NCBI RefSeq assembly: GCF_021228235.1
Contig: NZ_JAJQRG010000005.1
Span: forward strand, 248,001-312,000
Reading direction: 5' to 3'
Origin: Pseudophaeobacter flagellatus
Lineage (GTDB): Bacteria; Pseudomonadota; Alphaproteobacteria; Rhodobacterales; Rhodobacteraceae
Length of the DNA: 64,000 nt
Part shown: piece by piece, positions 35,336 through 43,983 of the stretch
Layout: each line of letters begins with the position of its first letter
Numbering within the stretch: position 1 is the first letter of the stretch
Made by a program: the position numbers and the translations under genes
Notes under the pieces: generated by a model
Told to the model about the DNA's origin: nothing
Databases searched by the model: none
What the model saw: only the letters and a program-made list of their open reading frames with translations

Positions 35336-36565
35336 TTACCTGCGCTCCCGCGCACGTTTCATCAGGCGGCCAATGGTGAAAGAGGTACGCGGTGCATAGA
35401 CATAACGGGTGCGCTCTTCTGGGTCGGGGGTGGCGCGGGCATGCATCCGGGTCAGGCCAAAGGCGATCAGCAGCGCATGGCCCAGGGCGACAAAGGCAAA
35501 CAGCGCCGATGGGCCAAACTGGCTTATCAGGCTTGAGGCCACCAGCGGCGCGGCAATCGCCCCCAGGGCAAAAAAGAACATCAAGGCTGCGGCCAGCTCG
35601 ACTCGCTGTTCAGAAGTGGCAAAATCATTGGCATGGGCCGAGGAGAGCGAGAAAATCGGAAAGGTTGTCAAACCAAAGAACCCCGCTGCCAGCATCACCC
35701 CAAGCGTGCCGGTCTGACTGGCCGCCATGGTGATCAGGCAGCTGGCCACCGCCGCCACCGAGAGCCAGATCAGCACCCAGCGCCGGTCATATTTGTCCGC
35801 CAGCCAGCCCATCGGGTACTGCGCCAGGGCACCGCCCAGCACAAAAGAGGCGAGGAAAAAGGCAATCTGGTCGACCTCCAGCCCGACCTCCTGACCATAG
35901 ACCGGCCCCACCATGCGAAAGGAGGCAGAGCTGAGCGCGGCAACCGTCACCCCAGCCACGGCAAGAGGCGAGCAGTGCCAGGCCAGCTTGGGCCGCAGGC
36001 GTGGTGCGCCCGGTGTTGTCGGCTGGCTGGCGCGGGTCAGGGTCAGCGGTAGAAGCGCCGCACAGCACAGCAGCGCCAGCAGGTTATAAGATAGGTAATA
36101 GGCCGGCGGCAGTACCGCGATAAACAGCTGCGCCCCAAGTGAGCCGCCCATATCCACCAGCCGATAGGTGCCCATGGCACGGCCGCGAGTCTCATTGGTG
36201 ACCTTGGCGTTCAGCCAGGCTTCGATCACCGTGTAGCAGCCCGCCACACAGAGCCCGGAGGCAATGCGCATTGCGGCCCAGGCGTAGGGATCATTTGTCA
36301 GCGTATGCGCCAGTAGCCCCATAGCCCCCAGCGCCGTACAAACGGCAAAGGTGCGCGAATGCCCAATGGTTCCCAGCAGTCGTGGTGCCCACCAGCAGCC
36401 AATGAAAAATCCCAGGAAATGCGCCGAACCCAACAGGCCAATCTGCTCTTTGTCAAAGCCAAGGGCAAAGCCGGATAGCGCATCCAGCGGACCAACGCCG
36501 CCAGTGGCAAATTGCAACAGCACGACGGACAGAAAGAGGGCGGCAAAAGAAATGATCATACGCAT
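35336..36565 (-). CDS. Major facilitator superfamily transporter
   Basis: 409 residues, twelve predicted membrane helices. The loop after helix 2 reads GHSRTF, and PMGWLADKYDRRWVL in the second half is the MFS A-like motif GxLaDrxdrr. It resembles YcaD/UMF3-type permeases (MRMIISFAALFLSVVLLQF start). The substrate is unknown, and the neighbours give no hint. Confidence 0.85.
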   Translation of the reverse strand: MRMIISFAALFLSVVLLQFATGGVGPLDALSGFALGFDKEQIGLLGSAHFLGFFIGCWWAPRLLGTIGHSRTFAVCTALGAMGLLAHTLTNDPYAWAAMRIASGLCVAGCYTVIEAWLNAKVTNETRGRAMGTYRLVDMGGSLGAQLFIAVLPPAYYLSYNLLALLCCAALLPLTLTRASQPTTPGAPRLRPKLAWHCSPLAVAGVTVAALSSASFRMVGPVYGQEVGLEVDQIAFFLASFVLGGALAQYPMGWLADKYDRRWVLIWLSVAAVASCLITMAASQTGTLGVMLAAGFFGLTTFPIFSLSSAHANDFATSEQRVELAAALMFFFALGAIAAPLVASSLISQFGPSALFAFVALGHALLIAFGLTRMHARATPDPEERTRYVYAPRTSFTIGRLMKRARERR

Positions 36566-36648
36566 GATGTGGCCATCAACGCCGCGACTGGCGGATAAGG
36601 CAAGTGGTTTTCCGACGCAAATGTCGCATTCGCGGTGGCAGCAGCGTT

Positions 36649-37260
36649 TTACTGATTACGAAGAATGCGGGCGTGGATGGCTAGCTGCACCCTGTCCCCG
36701 ACGAGTGCGGCGTAGCCCGAGGCACCATAGGCGGCCCGGCTGAGGATGCCGGTCAGGCTGAACTCCAGCTGGCTAAGATCATCCACCGCGCTGCCCGCGC
36801 GCCGGTACAGTGCCGCCTGCAGGGTGATCGGTCGTGTAATGCCGCGCAGCGTAAGATCTCCAGTGATTTCAGCCCCTTCTGACAGGCGCCCCTCCGCGCC
36901 CAGGTGGATCTTGCGGGATGTAAAGCGGATGGTGGGATATTGCGCGACATCCAGAACTTCGGCGCTGGTCATGGCCTGGGTGGCAATGATGAACCCGGTT
37001 TTGGCCGCAGTTGCATCCAGCACTACAGAAACCCTGGTGGCGGCCAATCGGCTTGGGTTCAATTCAATCGCAGAGCTGGTGATGGGCATGGTGCCGCTTT
37101 GCCATGTGCCATTGAGTTGAAACCTGAACTGGACGGTGGTCGCATCCAGATCCAGCCTGTAGTCACTGTTGCCAGCCCAAAGGCGCGCGGGTGTTGTGGC
37201 CAGGCCGACGTAGCCGACATGGCCCAGCAGACCCAGAAGCATCCGGCGTCGTGACGGCAT
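36649..37260 (-). CDS. YceI-family periplasmic protein
   Basis: 203 residues. The N-terminus (RRRMLLGLLGHVGYVGLATTPARLWAG) is a signal peptide. The lipocalin-like YceI fold follows with DATTVQFRFQLNG, the strand FTSRKIHLG, and GDLTLRGITRPITL, its best-known motif. YceI proteins bind isoprenoid-type lipids in the periplasm; the physiological role is unclear. Confidence 0.87.
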   Translation of the reverse strand: MPSRRRMLLGLLGHVGYVGLATTPARLWAGNSDYRLDLDATTVQFRFQLNGTWQSGTMPITSSAIELNPSRLAATRVSVVLDATAAKTGFIIATQAMTSAEVLDVAQYPTIRFTSRKIHLGAEGRLSEGAEITGDLTLRGITRPITLQAALYRRAGSAVDDLSQLEFSLTGILSRAAYGASGYAALVGDRVQLAIHARILRNQ

Positions 37261-37526
37261 GGGAAGGATCCTGCTGTTGCTTGGCCCATCGTGAAGGGGT
37301 CACTCTGGTCTCCAGCTACAATGCTAGCACAAATAAGGCGCGCACAGGAGGGCTTGTGGCCTTTCTTGTTTGGCCCTGCGGTTCTGGCTGGATCCGTTTG
37401 CCGGGCACGCGGCCTATGGGGCCGGCAAACGGGAAGCTGCGGCGACATGCGGTTGGAAACAAGGTATGCGCGATTGGCGCGCAACGCCCCGCTTTTGATT
37501 GAAAAAAGCGGGGCGCAATTACAGTA
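37261..37526. other. Intergenic region between yceI and the rhodanese gene
   Basis: No gene seen. It contains the yceI promoter side and the terminator of the rhodanese gene at 37485-37515. Confidence 0.5.
37485..37515 (-). terminator. Terminator of the rhodanese gene
   Basis: On the minus strand CGCCCCGCTTTTTTC and AAAAGCGGGGCG form a long stem eleven bases past the stop codon; the T-run lies within the 5' arm. Confidence 0.7.
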
Positions 37527-37928
37527 TCAGGCTGTCTGCGGAACAATAGCCCCGCCCGCTTTTTCCCATGCGGTAAAGCCACCTTCAAGATGCATCACCG
37601 GGGCCAGCCCCATCTCCATCGCGATGCTCGCGCTAAGCGCCGAACGCCAGGCGCTGGCGCAATAAAAGACATAGGTTTTATCCTGGTTGAAGACGGGCTT
37701 GTGATAGGGACTGTCTGGGTCGATCCAGAATTCCAACATGCCACGCGGGCAGGAGAAGGCGCCGGGAATCAGGCCACTGCGCTGCACCTCGCGGATATCG
37801 CGCAGATCGACGAAGACATAGTCGGGATCCAGTGCCTTTTCCTTGGCCTCCTCTACCGACAAGGTGGCGACCTTGGCATTGGCCTCGGCAAGCAGGGCCT
37901 TTACGCCCTTGGTAATGTTCTGCGCCAT
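37527..37928 (-). CDS. Rhodanese-like sulfurtransferase
   Basis: 133 residues, single rhodanese domain. VFVDLRDIREVQRSGLIPGA is the first signature; the active-site loop VFYCASAWRSA carries the catalytic Cys, and LEGGFTAWEKAGG closes the domain. ATG 37928 has CAGGAGAG upstream; the longer open frame to 38147 lacks support. It is cytoplasmic and probably transfers sulfane sulfur; the acceptor is unknown. Confidence 0.9.
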   Translation of the reverse strand: MAQNITKGVKALLAEANAKVATLSVEEAKEKALDPDYVFVDLRDIREVQRSGLIPGAFSCPRGMLEFWIDPDSPYHKPVFNQDKTYVFYCASAWRSALSASIAMEMGLAPVMHLEGGFTAWEKAGGAIVPQTA

Positions 37929-38085
37929 TTTTTGGCTCTCCTGACTGAACTGCGGACGCGGGCAGGCTGTTGTATTTTGTCGCAAAGCACAAGGCGGCTG
38001 TTGGCTTGCGCTCGCGGGGCGGGGCGCTAAGGTCGCGGGCCAAAATGTCTGGCCTGTTGGCCTCCAAGCAGTGAAGGAACGCGCA

Positions 38086-39129
38086 ATGAAGAAGACTCCC
38101 CTTGGTCGGACCGGAATGGAGGTTTCGGAACTCTGCCTTGGAACCATGACCTATGGCACCCAGACATCAGAGGCCGAGGCGCATGTGCAGATCGACACGG
38201 CGCTGGCAGCCGGGATCAATTTTATTGATACGGCAGAAATGTATCCGGTGAACCCGATCCGCCCCGAAACCATCGGCCGTAGTGAAGAGATCCTAGGCAC
38301 CTGGCACGCGAAAACCGGGCGGCGGGGCGATTACATCCTGGCGACCAAACACTCTGGTGAAGGCATGCAGGCAGTGCGTGACGGCGCGCCGATCAGTTCG
38401 CAGACCATTGCCGCGACGGTTGAGGCATCGCTGAAACGGCTGCAGTGCGACTATATTGATCTCTACCAGTTTCACTGGCCCAATCGCGGCAGCTATATGT
38501 TTCGCAAGAACTGGAGCTATGATCCCTCGGGCCAGAACCGGGAAGAAACGCTGGACAATATGCGCGACTGCCTGGAGGCGCTGCAGGCCCAGGTCGACAA
38601 GGGCAATATCCGTGCCTTTGGGCTAAGCAATGAAAGCGCCTGGGGCACGGCGCAGTGGCTGCGGCTGGCCGAGGAAGGGCGGGGGCCGCGGGTGGCCTCT
38701 ATCCAGAACGAGTATTCGCTGCTGTGCCGGATGTATGACACCGACCTGGCAGAGCTGAGCGTCAACGAAGACGTCGGGCTTTTGGCCTTTTCGCCACTGG
38801 GCACGGGGCTGTTGACCGGCAAGTACCAAGAGGGCGCAGTACCGGAAGGTTCGCGCAAGTCGATCGTGCCGGAACTGGGCGGACGTCATGCACCACGGGT
38901 TTATGGCGCGGTTGCGGCCTATCTGGAGATCGCGGCACGCCACGGGTTGGACCCGGTGCATATGGCACTGGCCTGGTGCCGGACGCGGGTCTTCATGTGC
39001 TCTGCCATTTTTGGCGCCACCACACAGGCGCAACTGGAGCACGCGCTGAAATCTGTAGAGCTGGACCTGTCGGCGGAGGTTCTGGAAGAGATCGACCAGG
39101 CGCATCGCGCCCATCCGATGCCCTATTAA
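38086..39129 (+). CDS. Aldo/keto reductase
   Basis: 347 residues. Conserved features are LGRTGMEVSELCLGTMTYG, the catalytic FIDTAEMYPVNP (Asp, Tyr), the LATKHSG lysine, the YIDLYQFHWPNR histidine and the C-terminal NADPH-site region FGATTQAQL. It resembles the Tas-type NADP(H)-dependent reductases, which often are active on aldehydes. AAGGAACGC precedes the ATG; an in-frame GTG at 38071 is less likely. The substrate is unknown. Confidence 0.9.
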   Translation: MKKTPLGRTGMEVSELCLGTMTYGTQTSEAEAHVQIDTALAAGINFIDTAEMYPVNPIRPETIGRSEEILGTWHAKTGRRGDYILATKHSGEGMQAVRDGAPISSQTIAATVEASLKRLQCDYIDLYQFHWPNRGSYMFRKNWSYDPSGQNREETLDNMRDCLEALQAQVDKGNIRAFGLSNESAWGTAQWLRLAEEGRGPRVASIQNEYSLLCRMYDTDLAELSVNEDVGLLAFSPLGTGLLTGKYQEGAVPEGSRKSIVPELGGRHAPRVYGAVAAYLEIAARHGLDPVHMALAWCRTRVFMCSAIFGATTQAQLEHALKSVELDLSAEVLEEIDQAHRAHPMPY

Positions 39130-39420
39130 ACAAAGGGCGGGGGGCTTCCGCCTGCGCCAGGTGCCTTGCAGGCCCCTTTGCCGTTGGGCCCGGCGCCGCG
39201 CGCCGCGCGGCGTTGGCACGCGACTGAGATGGGGCTGAGACGTGACAGAGACGTGACTGAGACGGGGCTCAAGAACACAAATCTCCCCCTTGAGCCGCCC
39301 ATGCCACTGTCCTCTGTGCCTCAAGCCAGCGGAGCTACGCAGGCCGCCGCTGGTGTGCCCTTTGACCCATTGCCTGCGGCGCAGGGGAGAAGGGGGAAGG
39401 GGCCTGCGTGCCGTGTTGGG
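39130..39420. other. Intergenic region with short GA-rich repeats
   Basis: No gene supported. At 39222-39269, GACTGAGATGGGGCT and GACTGAGACGGGGCT flank two copies of GAGACGTGAC, a small imperfect repeat cluster of unknown significance. A GC-rich, hairpin-prone tract precedes it (39188-39212). Confidence 0.45.
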
Positions 39421-40458
39421 TTAGTGGGTTGTCGGGCGTGGCGTTTCCGGGCGGGAGGACCCCGAGGCGCCAAAGCTGGCGCTACTCATGCTGCTGCGGT
39501 TTTGGCGCAACTCGCGGGCAGAGGTGCCATGGGCGACCCGAAAGGCGCGGGCAAAGCTCGAGGGTGAGGTGAAGCCAGTGGCCAGGGCCACCTCCATCAG
39601 GGACAGATCCGTATCGCTGACCAGGCGGCGGGCCTCGGCCAGACGCAGGTGCAGGTAGTGGTCCTGTGGGGTTGTGTTCAGCCGCAGGCGGAACTGCTGC
39701 TGCAGGCTGCGCGGACTGGTGCCGAGCCGCTCGGCGATTGTGGTCAGGGTCAGGGGTTCGTCCAGAGCGGCCTCCATCAGGGCATTGGCCTTGGCGGTCA
39801 GCGCGTTGTGCTTGTGGCTACCCAGGCGGCTTTGGGCGCGTGTTGGTGCAGCGGGGCCATCATAGAGGAACAGACCGGCCACCCGGGCAGCAAAGCCGGC
39901 CCCATGGCGGGCGCTGATGATATGCAGCATCATTTCGATCGCCGGGGTTGCGCCGCCAGAGGTCAGGCGTCCCTCGGAGACGGTGAAGCGGTCATTGCGG
40001 CAATCCACCCCAGCAAAGCGGTTGGCAAAGTTTTCCAGATCTTCCCAATGGGTGGTAGCGGGGTGCCCTTCAAGCAGCCCGGCCTCTGCCATCAGCCAGG
40101 GGCCGCCGTCGATGCCGGCAATGGTGGTGCCCCTGGCTGCCAGGCGACGTAGCCCCGCCAGCAGGCTGGGCGTGGCTTGCTGGGCCAGCTGGAAGCCGGC
40201 CACCACAATCAGCAGCTCGCAGTCTTCCAGCCGGGCCAGGGGAAAGCCTGGCACATGCAGGCCACTGGTCAGCATCGGCTGCTCTTCTGTGGCACTCACA
40301 TAGTCCCAGTCAAAGACGCAGCGCCCGGCAAGGCGATTGGCGGCGCGCATCGGATCGACGGCGGCCGCAAAAGAGAGCGTGTTGCATTCATCAAGCACCA
40401 GCACTGCTGTTTTCAGCGGGCGATGTTCGGGCTGCAGGATATTTTTTGCGGATTTCAT
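39421..40458 (-). CDS. GlxA/CdhR-type AraC-family transcriptional regulator
   Basis: 345 residues. An N-terminal DJ-1/PfpI-like amidotransferase domain (about 12-190, with the nucleophile region GIDGGPWLMAEAG where Gly replaces the usual Cys) is joined to a C-terminal AraC double helix-turn-helix (TLTTIAERLGTSPRSLQQQF and LMEVALATGFTSPSSFARAF). CdhR regulators of this architecture activate carnitine catabolism. The gene diverges from BKACE and carnitine dehydrogenase, so the same role is likely. Confidence 0.88.
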   Translation of the reverse strand: MKSAKNILQPEHRPLKTAVLVLDECNTLSFAAAVDPMRAANRLAGRCVFDWDYVSATEEQPMLTSGLHVPGFPLARLEDCELLIVVAGFQLAQQATPSLLAGLRRLAARGTTIAGIDGGPWLMAEAGLLEGHPATTHWEDLENFANRFAGVDCRNDRFTVSEGRLTSGGATPAIEMMLHIISARHGAGFAARVAGLFLYDGPAAPTRAQSRLGSHKHNALTAKANALMEAALDEPLTLTTIAERLGTSPRSLQQQFRLRLNTTPQDHYLHLRLAEARRLVSDTDLSLMEVALATGFTSPSSFARAFRVAHGTSARELRQNRSSMSSASFGASGSSRPETPRPTTH

Positions 40459-40591
40459 CAACTTCGATTCGCTTAGTGTAAACTGTCTGTACAAAGGCTG
40501 AGGCAGACTAGGCGGTGAAGCAAATAGGAATCTGGGGAAGAGCTTGGGGATAACTCTAGGCACAACCCTGTACATTGCGGGGAAAACCAAA

Positions 40592-41509
40592 ATGCCTCTG
40601 AATATGAACAAAAATGTCTTTATCACCTGCGCCGTGACCGGCTCTGGCAGCAGCCAGGACCGCAGCCCACATGTGCCGCGTTCGCCGCAGCAAATCGCCG
40701 AGAGCGCCATCGCCGCAGCCAAGGCCGGGGCGGCTGTAGTGCATTGCCATGTGCGCGATCCCGAGACCGGTGTGCCCTCACGCGATCTGGGCCTCTACCG
40801 CGAAGTGACCGATCGGATCCGCGACAGCGACACCGATGTGGTGCTGAACCTGACCGCCGGCATGGGTGGCGATATGGTCTTTGGCGATGTTGAAAACCCG
40901 CTGCCGGTAAATGAGGCCGGAACCGACATGATCGGCGCAACCGCCCGGATGGCGCATATTGCTGAATGCCTGCCAGAGATCTGCACGCTGGACTGCGGCA
41001 CCATGAACTTTGCCGAAGCCGACTATGTCATGACCAACACCCCCGGCATGCTGCGTGCCATGGGGCAGATGATGGCCGATCTTGGCGTGAAGCCAGAGAT
41101 TGAGGCCTTTGACACCGGCCATCTTTGGTTCGCCAAAGAGCTGGAGAAAGAAGGCATTCTGCAAAGCCCTGCGCTGGTACAGCTTTGCATGGGGGTTCCT
41201 TGGGGGGCGCCCAATGACCTGAACACATTCATGGCGATGGTCAACAATGTACCTGAGAGCTGGAACTGGTCGGCCTTCTCATTGGGGCGCGATCAGATGG
41301 CCTATGTGGCAGCCTCGATGCTGGCGGGCGGCAATGTGCGCGTCGGGCTTGAAGACAACCTCTGGCTTGAAAAGGGCGTGCTTGCGGAAAACTATCAGCT
41401 TGTGGAACGGGCAGGCACGATCATCGAGAACATGGGCGGCAAGCTGATGGGACCGAACGATGTACGGGCGCAGCTTGGGCTGACGAAACGCGCACCGGTA
41501 ACAAAGTAA
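40592..41509 (+). CDS. BKACE family beta-keto acid cleavage enzyme (dehydrocarnitine cleavage)
   Basis: 305 residues. The N-terminal VFITCAVTGSG and zinc-binding HCHVRDPETG (His51, His53) define BKACE, which condenses a beta-keto acid with acetyl-CoA. Beside carnitine 3-dehydrogenase, the substrate is probably 3-dehydrocarnitine, giving acetoacetate and betainyl-CoA. The ATG at 40592 has GGGGAAAACC upstream. The divergent CdhR-like gene starts 133 bases away. Confidence 0.88.
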   Translation: MPLNMNKNVFITCAVTGSGSSQDRSPHVPRSPQQIAESAIAAAKAGAAVVHCHVRDPETGVPSRDLGLYREVTDRIRDSDTDVVLNLTAGMGGDMVFGDVENPLPVNEAGTDMIGATARMAHIAECLPEICTLDCGTMNFAEADYVMTNTPGMLRAMGQMMADLGVKPEIEAFDTGHLWFAKELEKEGILQSPALVQLCMGVPWGAPNDLNTFMAMVNNVPESWNWSAFSLGRDQMAYVAASMLAGGNVRVGLEDNLWLEKGVLAENYQLVERAGTIIENMGGKLMGPNDVRAQLGLTKRAPVTK

Positions 41510-41534
41510 ACAAAACAAAGGCCTGGGCCCGTGG

Positions 41535-41564
41535 GGGGGCGAAAGCCCCCTCCCATCGGGAGGG
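41535..41564 (+). promoter_or_regulatory. Two overlapping hairpins between BKACE and CDH genes
   Basis: GGGGGC-GAAA-GCCCCC (41535-41550) and CCCTCCC-ATC-GGGAGGG (41548-41564) share three bases and so compete. No T-run follows, so an attenuator-like or RNA-processing role in setting downstream expression is more likely than a full terminator. Confidence 0.4.
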
Positions 41565-41619
41565 TCAGGCGCTGCCCGTACTGACGCATGGCGCAGTTAC
41601 CGTCTTAAGAGGATAGATC

Positions 41620-43092
41620 ATGAAAACAGCAGCAATCATCGGTGGTGGTGTCATTGGCGGCGGCTGGGCCGCGCGGTTCTTGCTTAATGGCTGGGAAGTG
41701 CGGGTCTTTGACCCCGACCCGGAAGCCGAACGCAAAATCAGCGAGGTGCTGGACAATGCGCGCCGCTCATTGCCTGGTCTGGGCAATGTGGCGTTGCCCG
41801 CCGAAGGGCGGCTTAGCTTTCATGGGACAATTGCCGAGGCTGTCGCCGGGGCTGACTGGATCCAGGAAAGCGTACCCGAGCGGCTGGACCTAAAGCAAAA
41901 GGTCTATGCCGATCTGGAAAAACACTGCGACGGTGATGCGGTGATTGGCTCTTCCACCTCCGGGTTCAAACCTTCCGAGTTGCAAGAGGGGCGTGGCAAT
42001 GCAGGCCAGATCGTTGTGGCGCATCCATTCAACCCGGTCTATCTGCTGCCCCTGGTCGAAGTCGTGACAACCCCCGCCAATTCGGAGCAGGTGGCAGGGC
42101 GGACCAAGGAGATCCTGTCGGGCATTGGCATGTATCCCCTGCACCTGAAGAAAGAGATCGACGCCCATGTGGCGGACCGCTTCCTCGAGGCGGTCTGGCG
42201 CGAGGCGCTCTGGCTGGTCAAGGATGGCATCGCCACCACGGAAGAGATCGACAACGCCATCCGCTACGGCTTTGGTATTCGCTGGGCGCAGATGGGGTTG
42301 TTTGACACGTATCGCGTTGCCGGTGGCGAAGCGGGCATGAAGCATTTCATGGCGCAGTTTGGCCCCTGCCTGACCTCTCCCTGGACCAAGCTGATGGATG
42401 TGCCAGAGTTCACCGAAGAGCTGGTCGACCTGATCGCCGGTCAGTCGGATGCACAGTCCGGCCATTTGCCGATCCGCGAGATGGAGCGTATTCGCGACGA
42501 CAACCTTGTGGGCATGATGCGGGCGTTGGGCGCCAATGACTGGGGCACGGGCGCGCTGCAAAACGCCCATGACAAGAGCCTGGAGACCGCAGCCGGGCTG
42601 GTCAGCACGCTTGAGGATCTTGCGGATCTCAGCCAGCCGCTGCTGACCCAGAGCCGTATCGTGCCACTGGACTGGACCGACTATAACGGCCACATGACCG
42701 AAAGCCGCTATCTGGATGCCTTTGCCCAATCCACCGATCGATTGATGATCCTGATTGGCTGTGATGCCGAATATATCGCCAATGGTGGCAGCTATTTTAC
42801 CGCCGAGACCCATATCCGCCACATCGACGAAGTGCACGCAGGCCACCCGATCCAGGTCAAGACCCGTGTCATCATGGGGGCGGGCAAGAAGATGCACCTC
42901 TGGCACGAAATGTACGAGGGCGATCGACTGCTGGCCACCGGCGAACATATGCTGCTGCATGTGGATCTGAAAACCCGCCGCTCGGCGCCGCCTGCGGCCC
43001 ATATCGAAGCCAATCTGGCCAAACTGGCCGAGGCCCATGCGGATCTGCCGACACCAGAGGGGCTGGGCCGTGCCATCGGCGCGCCGCGATGA
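41620..43092 (+). CDS. L-carnitine 3-dehydrogenase fused to a thioesterase domain
   Basis: 490 residues. The N-terminal 3-hydroxyacyl-CoA dehydrogenase-like part (about 1-320) starts with the NAD loop IIGGGVIGGGWA and oxidises L-carnitine to 3-dehydrocarnitine. The C-terminal part (about 344-490) is a hot-dog 4HBT thioesterase with LDWTDYNGHMTESRYL. In known pathways betainyl-CoA formed by BKACE is hydrolysed to glycine betaine, so the fusion supplies the first and third steps in one chain. It overlaps the SDR gene by ATGA. Confidence 0.92.
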   Translation: MKTAAIIGGGVIGGGWAARFLLNGWEVRVFDPDPEAERKISEVLDNARRSLPGLGNVALPAEGRLSFHGTIAEAVAGADWIQESVPERLDLKQKVYADLEKHCDGDAVIGSSTSGFKPSELQEGRGNAGQIVVAHPFNPVYLLPLVEVVTTPANSEQVAGRTKEILSGIGMYPLHLKKEIDAHVADRFLEAVWREALWLVKDGIATTEEIDNAIRYGFGIRWAQMGLFDTYRVAGGEAGMKHFMAQFGPCLTSPWTKLMDVPEFTEELVDLIAGQSDAQSGHLPIREMERIRDDNLVGMMRALGANDWGTGALQNAHDKSLETAAGLVSTLEDLADLSQPLLTQSRIVPLDWTDYNGHMTESRYLDAFAQSTDRLMILIGCDAEYIANGGSYFTAETHIRHIDEVHAGHPIQVKTRVIMGAGKKMHLWHEMYEGDRLLATGEHMLLHVDLKTRRSAPPAAHIEANLAKLAEAHADLPTPEGLGRAIGAPR

Positions 43093-43859
43093 CAGCGCCG
43101 CGTCAGCGCGTTTTGATTACAGCTGGCGGGGCCGGGATTGGCCGCGCCATTGCCGAAGGGTTTGCGGCGGCCGGATTTGAGATCTGGATCACCGATCTCA
43201 ATCCCGAGACCGTTGCAAACCTGCCCGAGGGCTGGCGCGGCACGGTTGCCAACGCCGCAGATGAGGGCGCGGTCAGCGCCTTGTTTGCGCAGATCGTAGA
43301 GGTCTGGGGTGGTTTGGAGGTGCTCTGTGCCAATGCGGGTATCGCTGGCCCGACGGCACTGGTTGAGGATGTGGAGCTGGCGGATTGGCGCGCTTGCGTC
43401 AGCGTCAATCTGGAGGGGGCCTTTTTGGCGGCAAAATACGCCACCCCGATGATGAAGGCGGCCAAGGCAGGCGCGATCATCGTGACCTCGTCGACAGCAG
43501 GGCAATACGGCTATCCCAATCGGGCACCCTATGCGGCGGCCAAATGGGCCATGATCGGCCTGACCAAAACCCTGGCGATGGAGCTAGGCCCCCACGGTAT
43601 TCGCGCCAATGCGATCTGCCCCGGCGCAGTGGAAGGGCCACGGATGGAGGGTGTCTTGGCGCGTGAGGCTGCCACCAAAGGCATGACCCGCGATCAGGTC
43701 TATCAGGGTTATGCGTCCGGCACCTCTATGCGCTCTTTCGTAGAGGCTGCAGACATCGCCAATATGGCGGTCTTCCTCGGCTCTGATGCCGCGCGGCTGG
43801 TCTCGGGGCAGGTGATCGCAGTGGATGGCCATACTGAAAACCCGGATCCAAAAGTCTGA
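43089..43859 (+). CDS. Short-chain dehydrogenase/reductase of the carnitine locus
   Basis: 256 residues, classical SDR. The cofactor loop ITAGGAGIGRA is at residues 10-20, LCANAGIAGP is the NAG motif, and the catalytic Ser and YAAAK are present (STAGQYGYPNRAPYAAAK). ATGA overlap with the CDH-thioesterase gene makes co-expression certain. Its substrate is unclear, because the fused dehydrogenase already oxidises carnitine; D-carnitine or a 3-hydroxybutyrate-like intermediate are possibilities. Confidence 0.87.
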   Translation: MTAPRQRVLITAGGAGIGRAIAEGFAAAGFEIWITDLNPETVANLPEGWRGTVANAADEGAVSALFAQIVEVWGGLEVLCANAGIAGPTALVEDVELADWRACVSVNLEGAFLAAKYATPMMKAAKAGAIIVTSSTAGQYGYPNRAPYAAAKWAMIGLTKTLAMELGPHGIRANAICPGAVEGPRMEGVLAREAATKGMTRDQVYQGYASGTSMRSFVEAADIANMAVFLGSDAARLVSGQVIAVDGHTENPDPKV

Positions 43860-43887
43860 TCTGTAACTGGGCTCTCTTGGCGAGAGG

Positions 43888-43940
43888 CAGGCTCAAACCG
43901 CTGCCGCGATTTGAGCCTGAGCGGCGCGCTTACGCGCGCC
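43888..43940. terminator. Two consecutive hairpins after the SDR gene
   Basis: CAGGCTCAAA (43888) pairs perfectly with TTTGAGCCTG (43910-43919), and GGCGCGC-TTAC-GCGCGCC follows at 43923-43940. They lie between convergent genes and act as likely bidirectional terminators, although T-runs are short. Confidence 0.6.
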
Positions 43941-43959
43941 TGACGCAGGGGGCGAGGTC

Positions 43960-43983
43960 AGAGCATGTTGCGTAACATGCTCT
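43960..43983. repeat. Perfect inverted repeat overlapping the XRE gene stop
   Basis: AGAGCATGTT and AACATGCTCT form a ten-base-pair stem round GCGT; the last bases enter the TAG stop (43984-43982) of the leftward regulator gene. Such a compact palindrome could be a terminator stem or a dispersed repeat. Confidence 0.6.

Noticed and set aside
39166-39567. 133-codon plus-strand ORF after the aldo/keto reductase
   Set aside because: Ala/Gly/Arg-rich composition, runs into the convergent regulator gene, no ribosome binding site.
41890-43038. 382-codon minus-strand open frame opposite the carnitine dehydrogenase gene
   Set aside because: Shadow of the CDH-thioesterase fusion, with no family resemblance.
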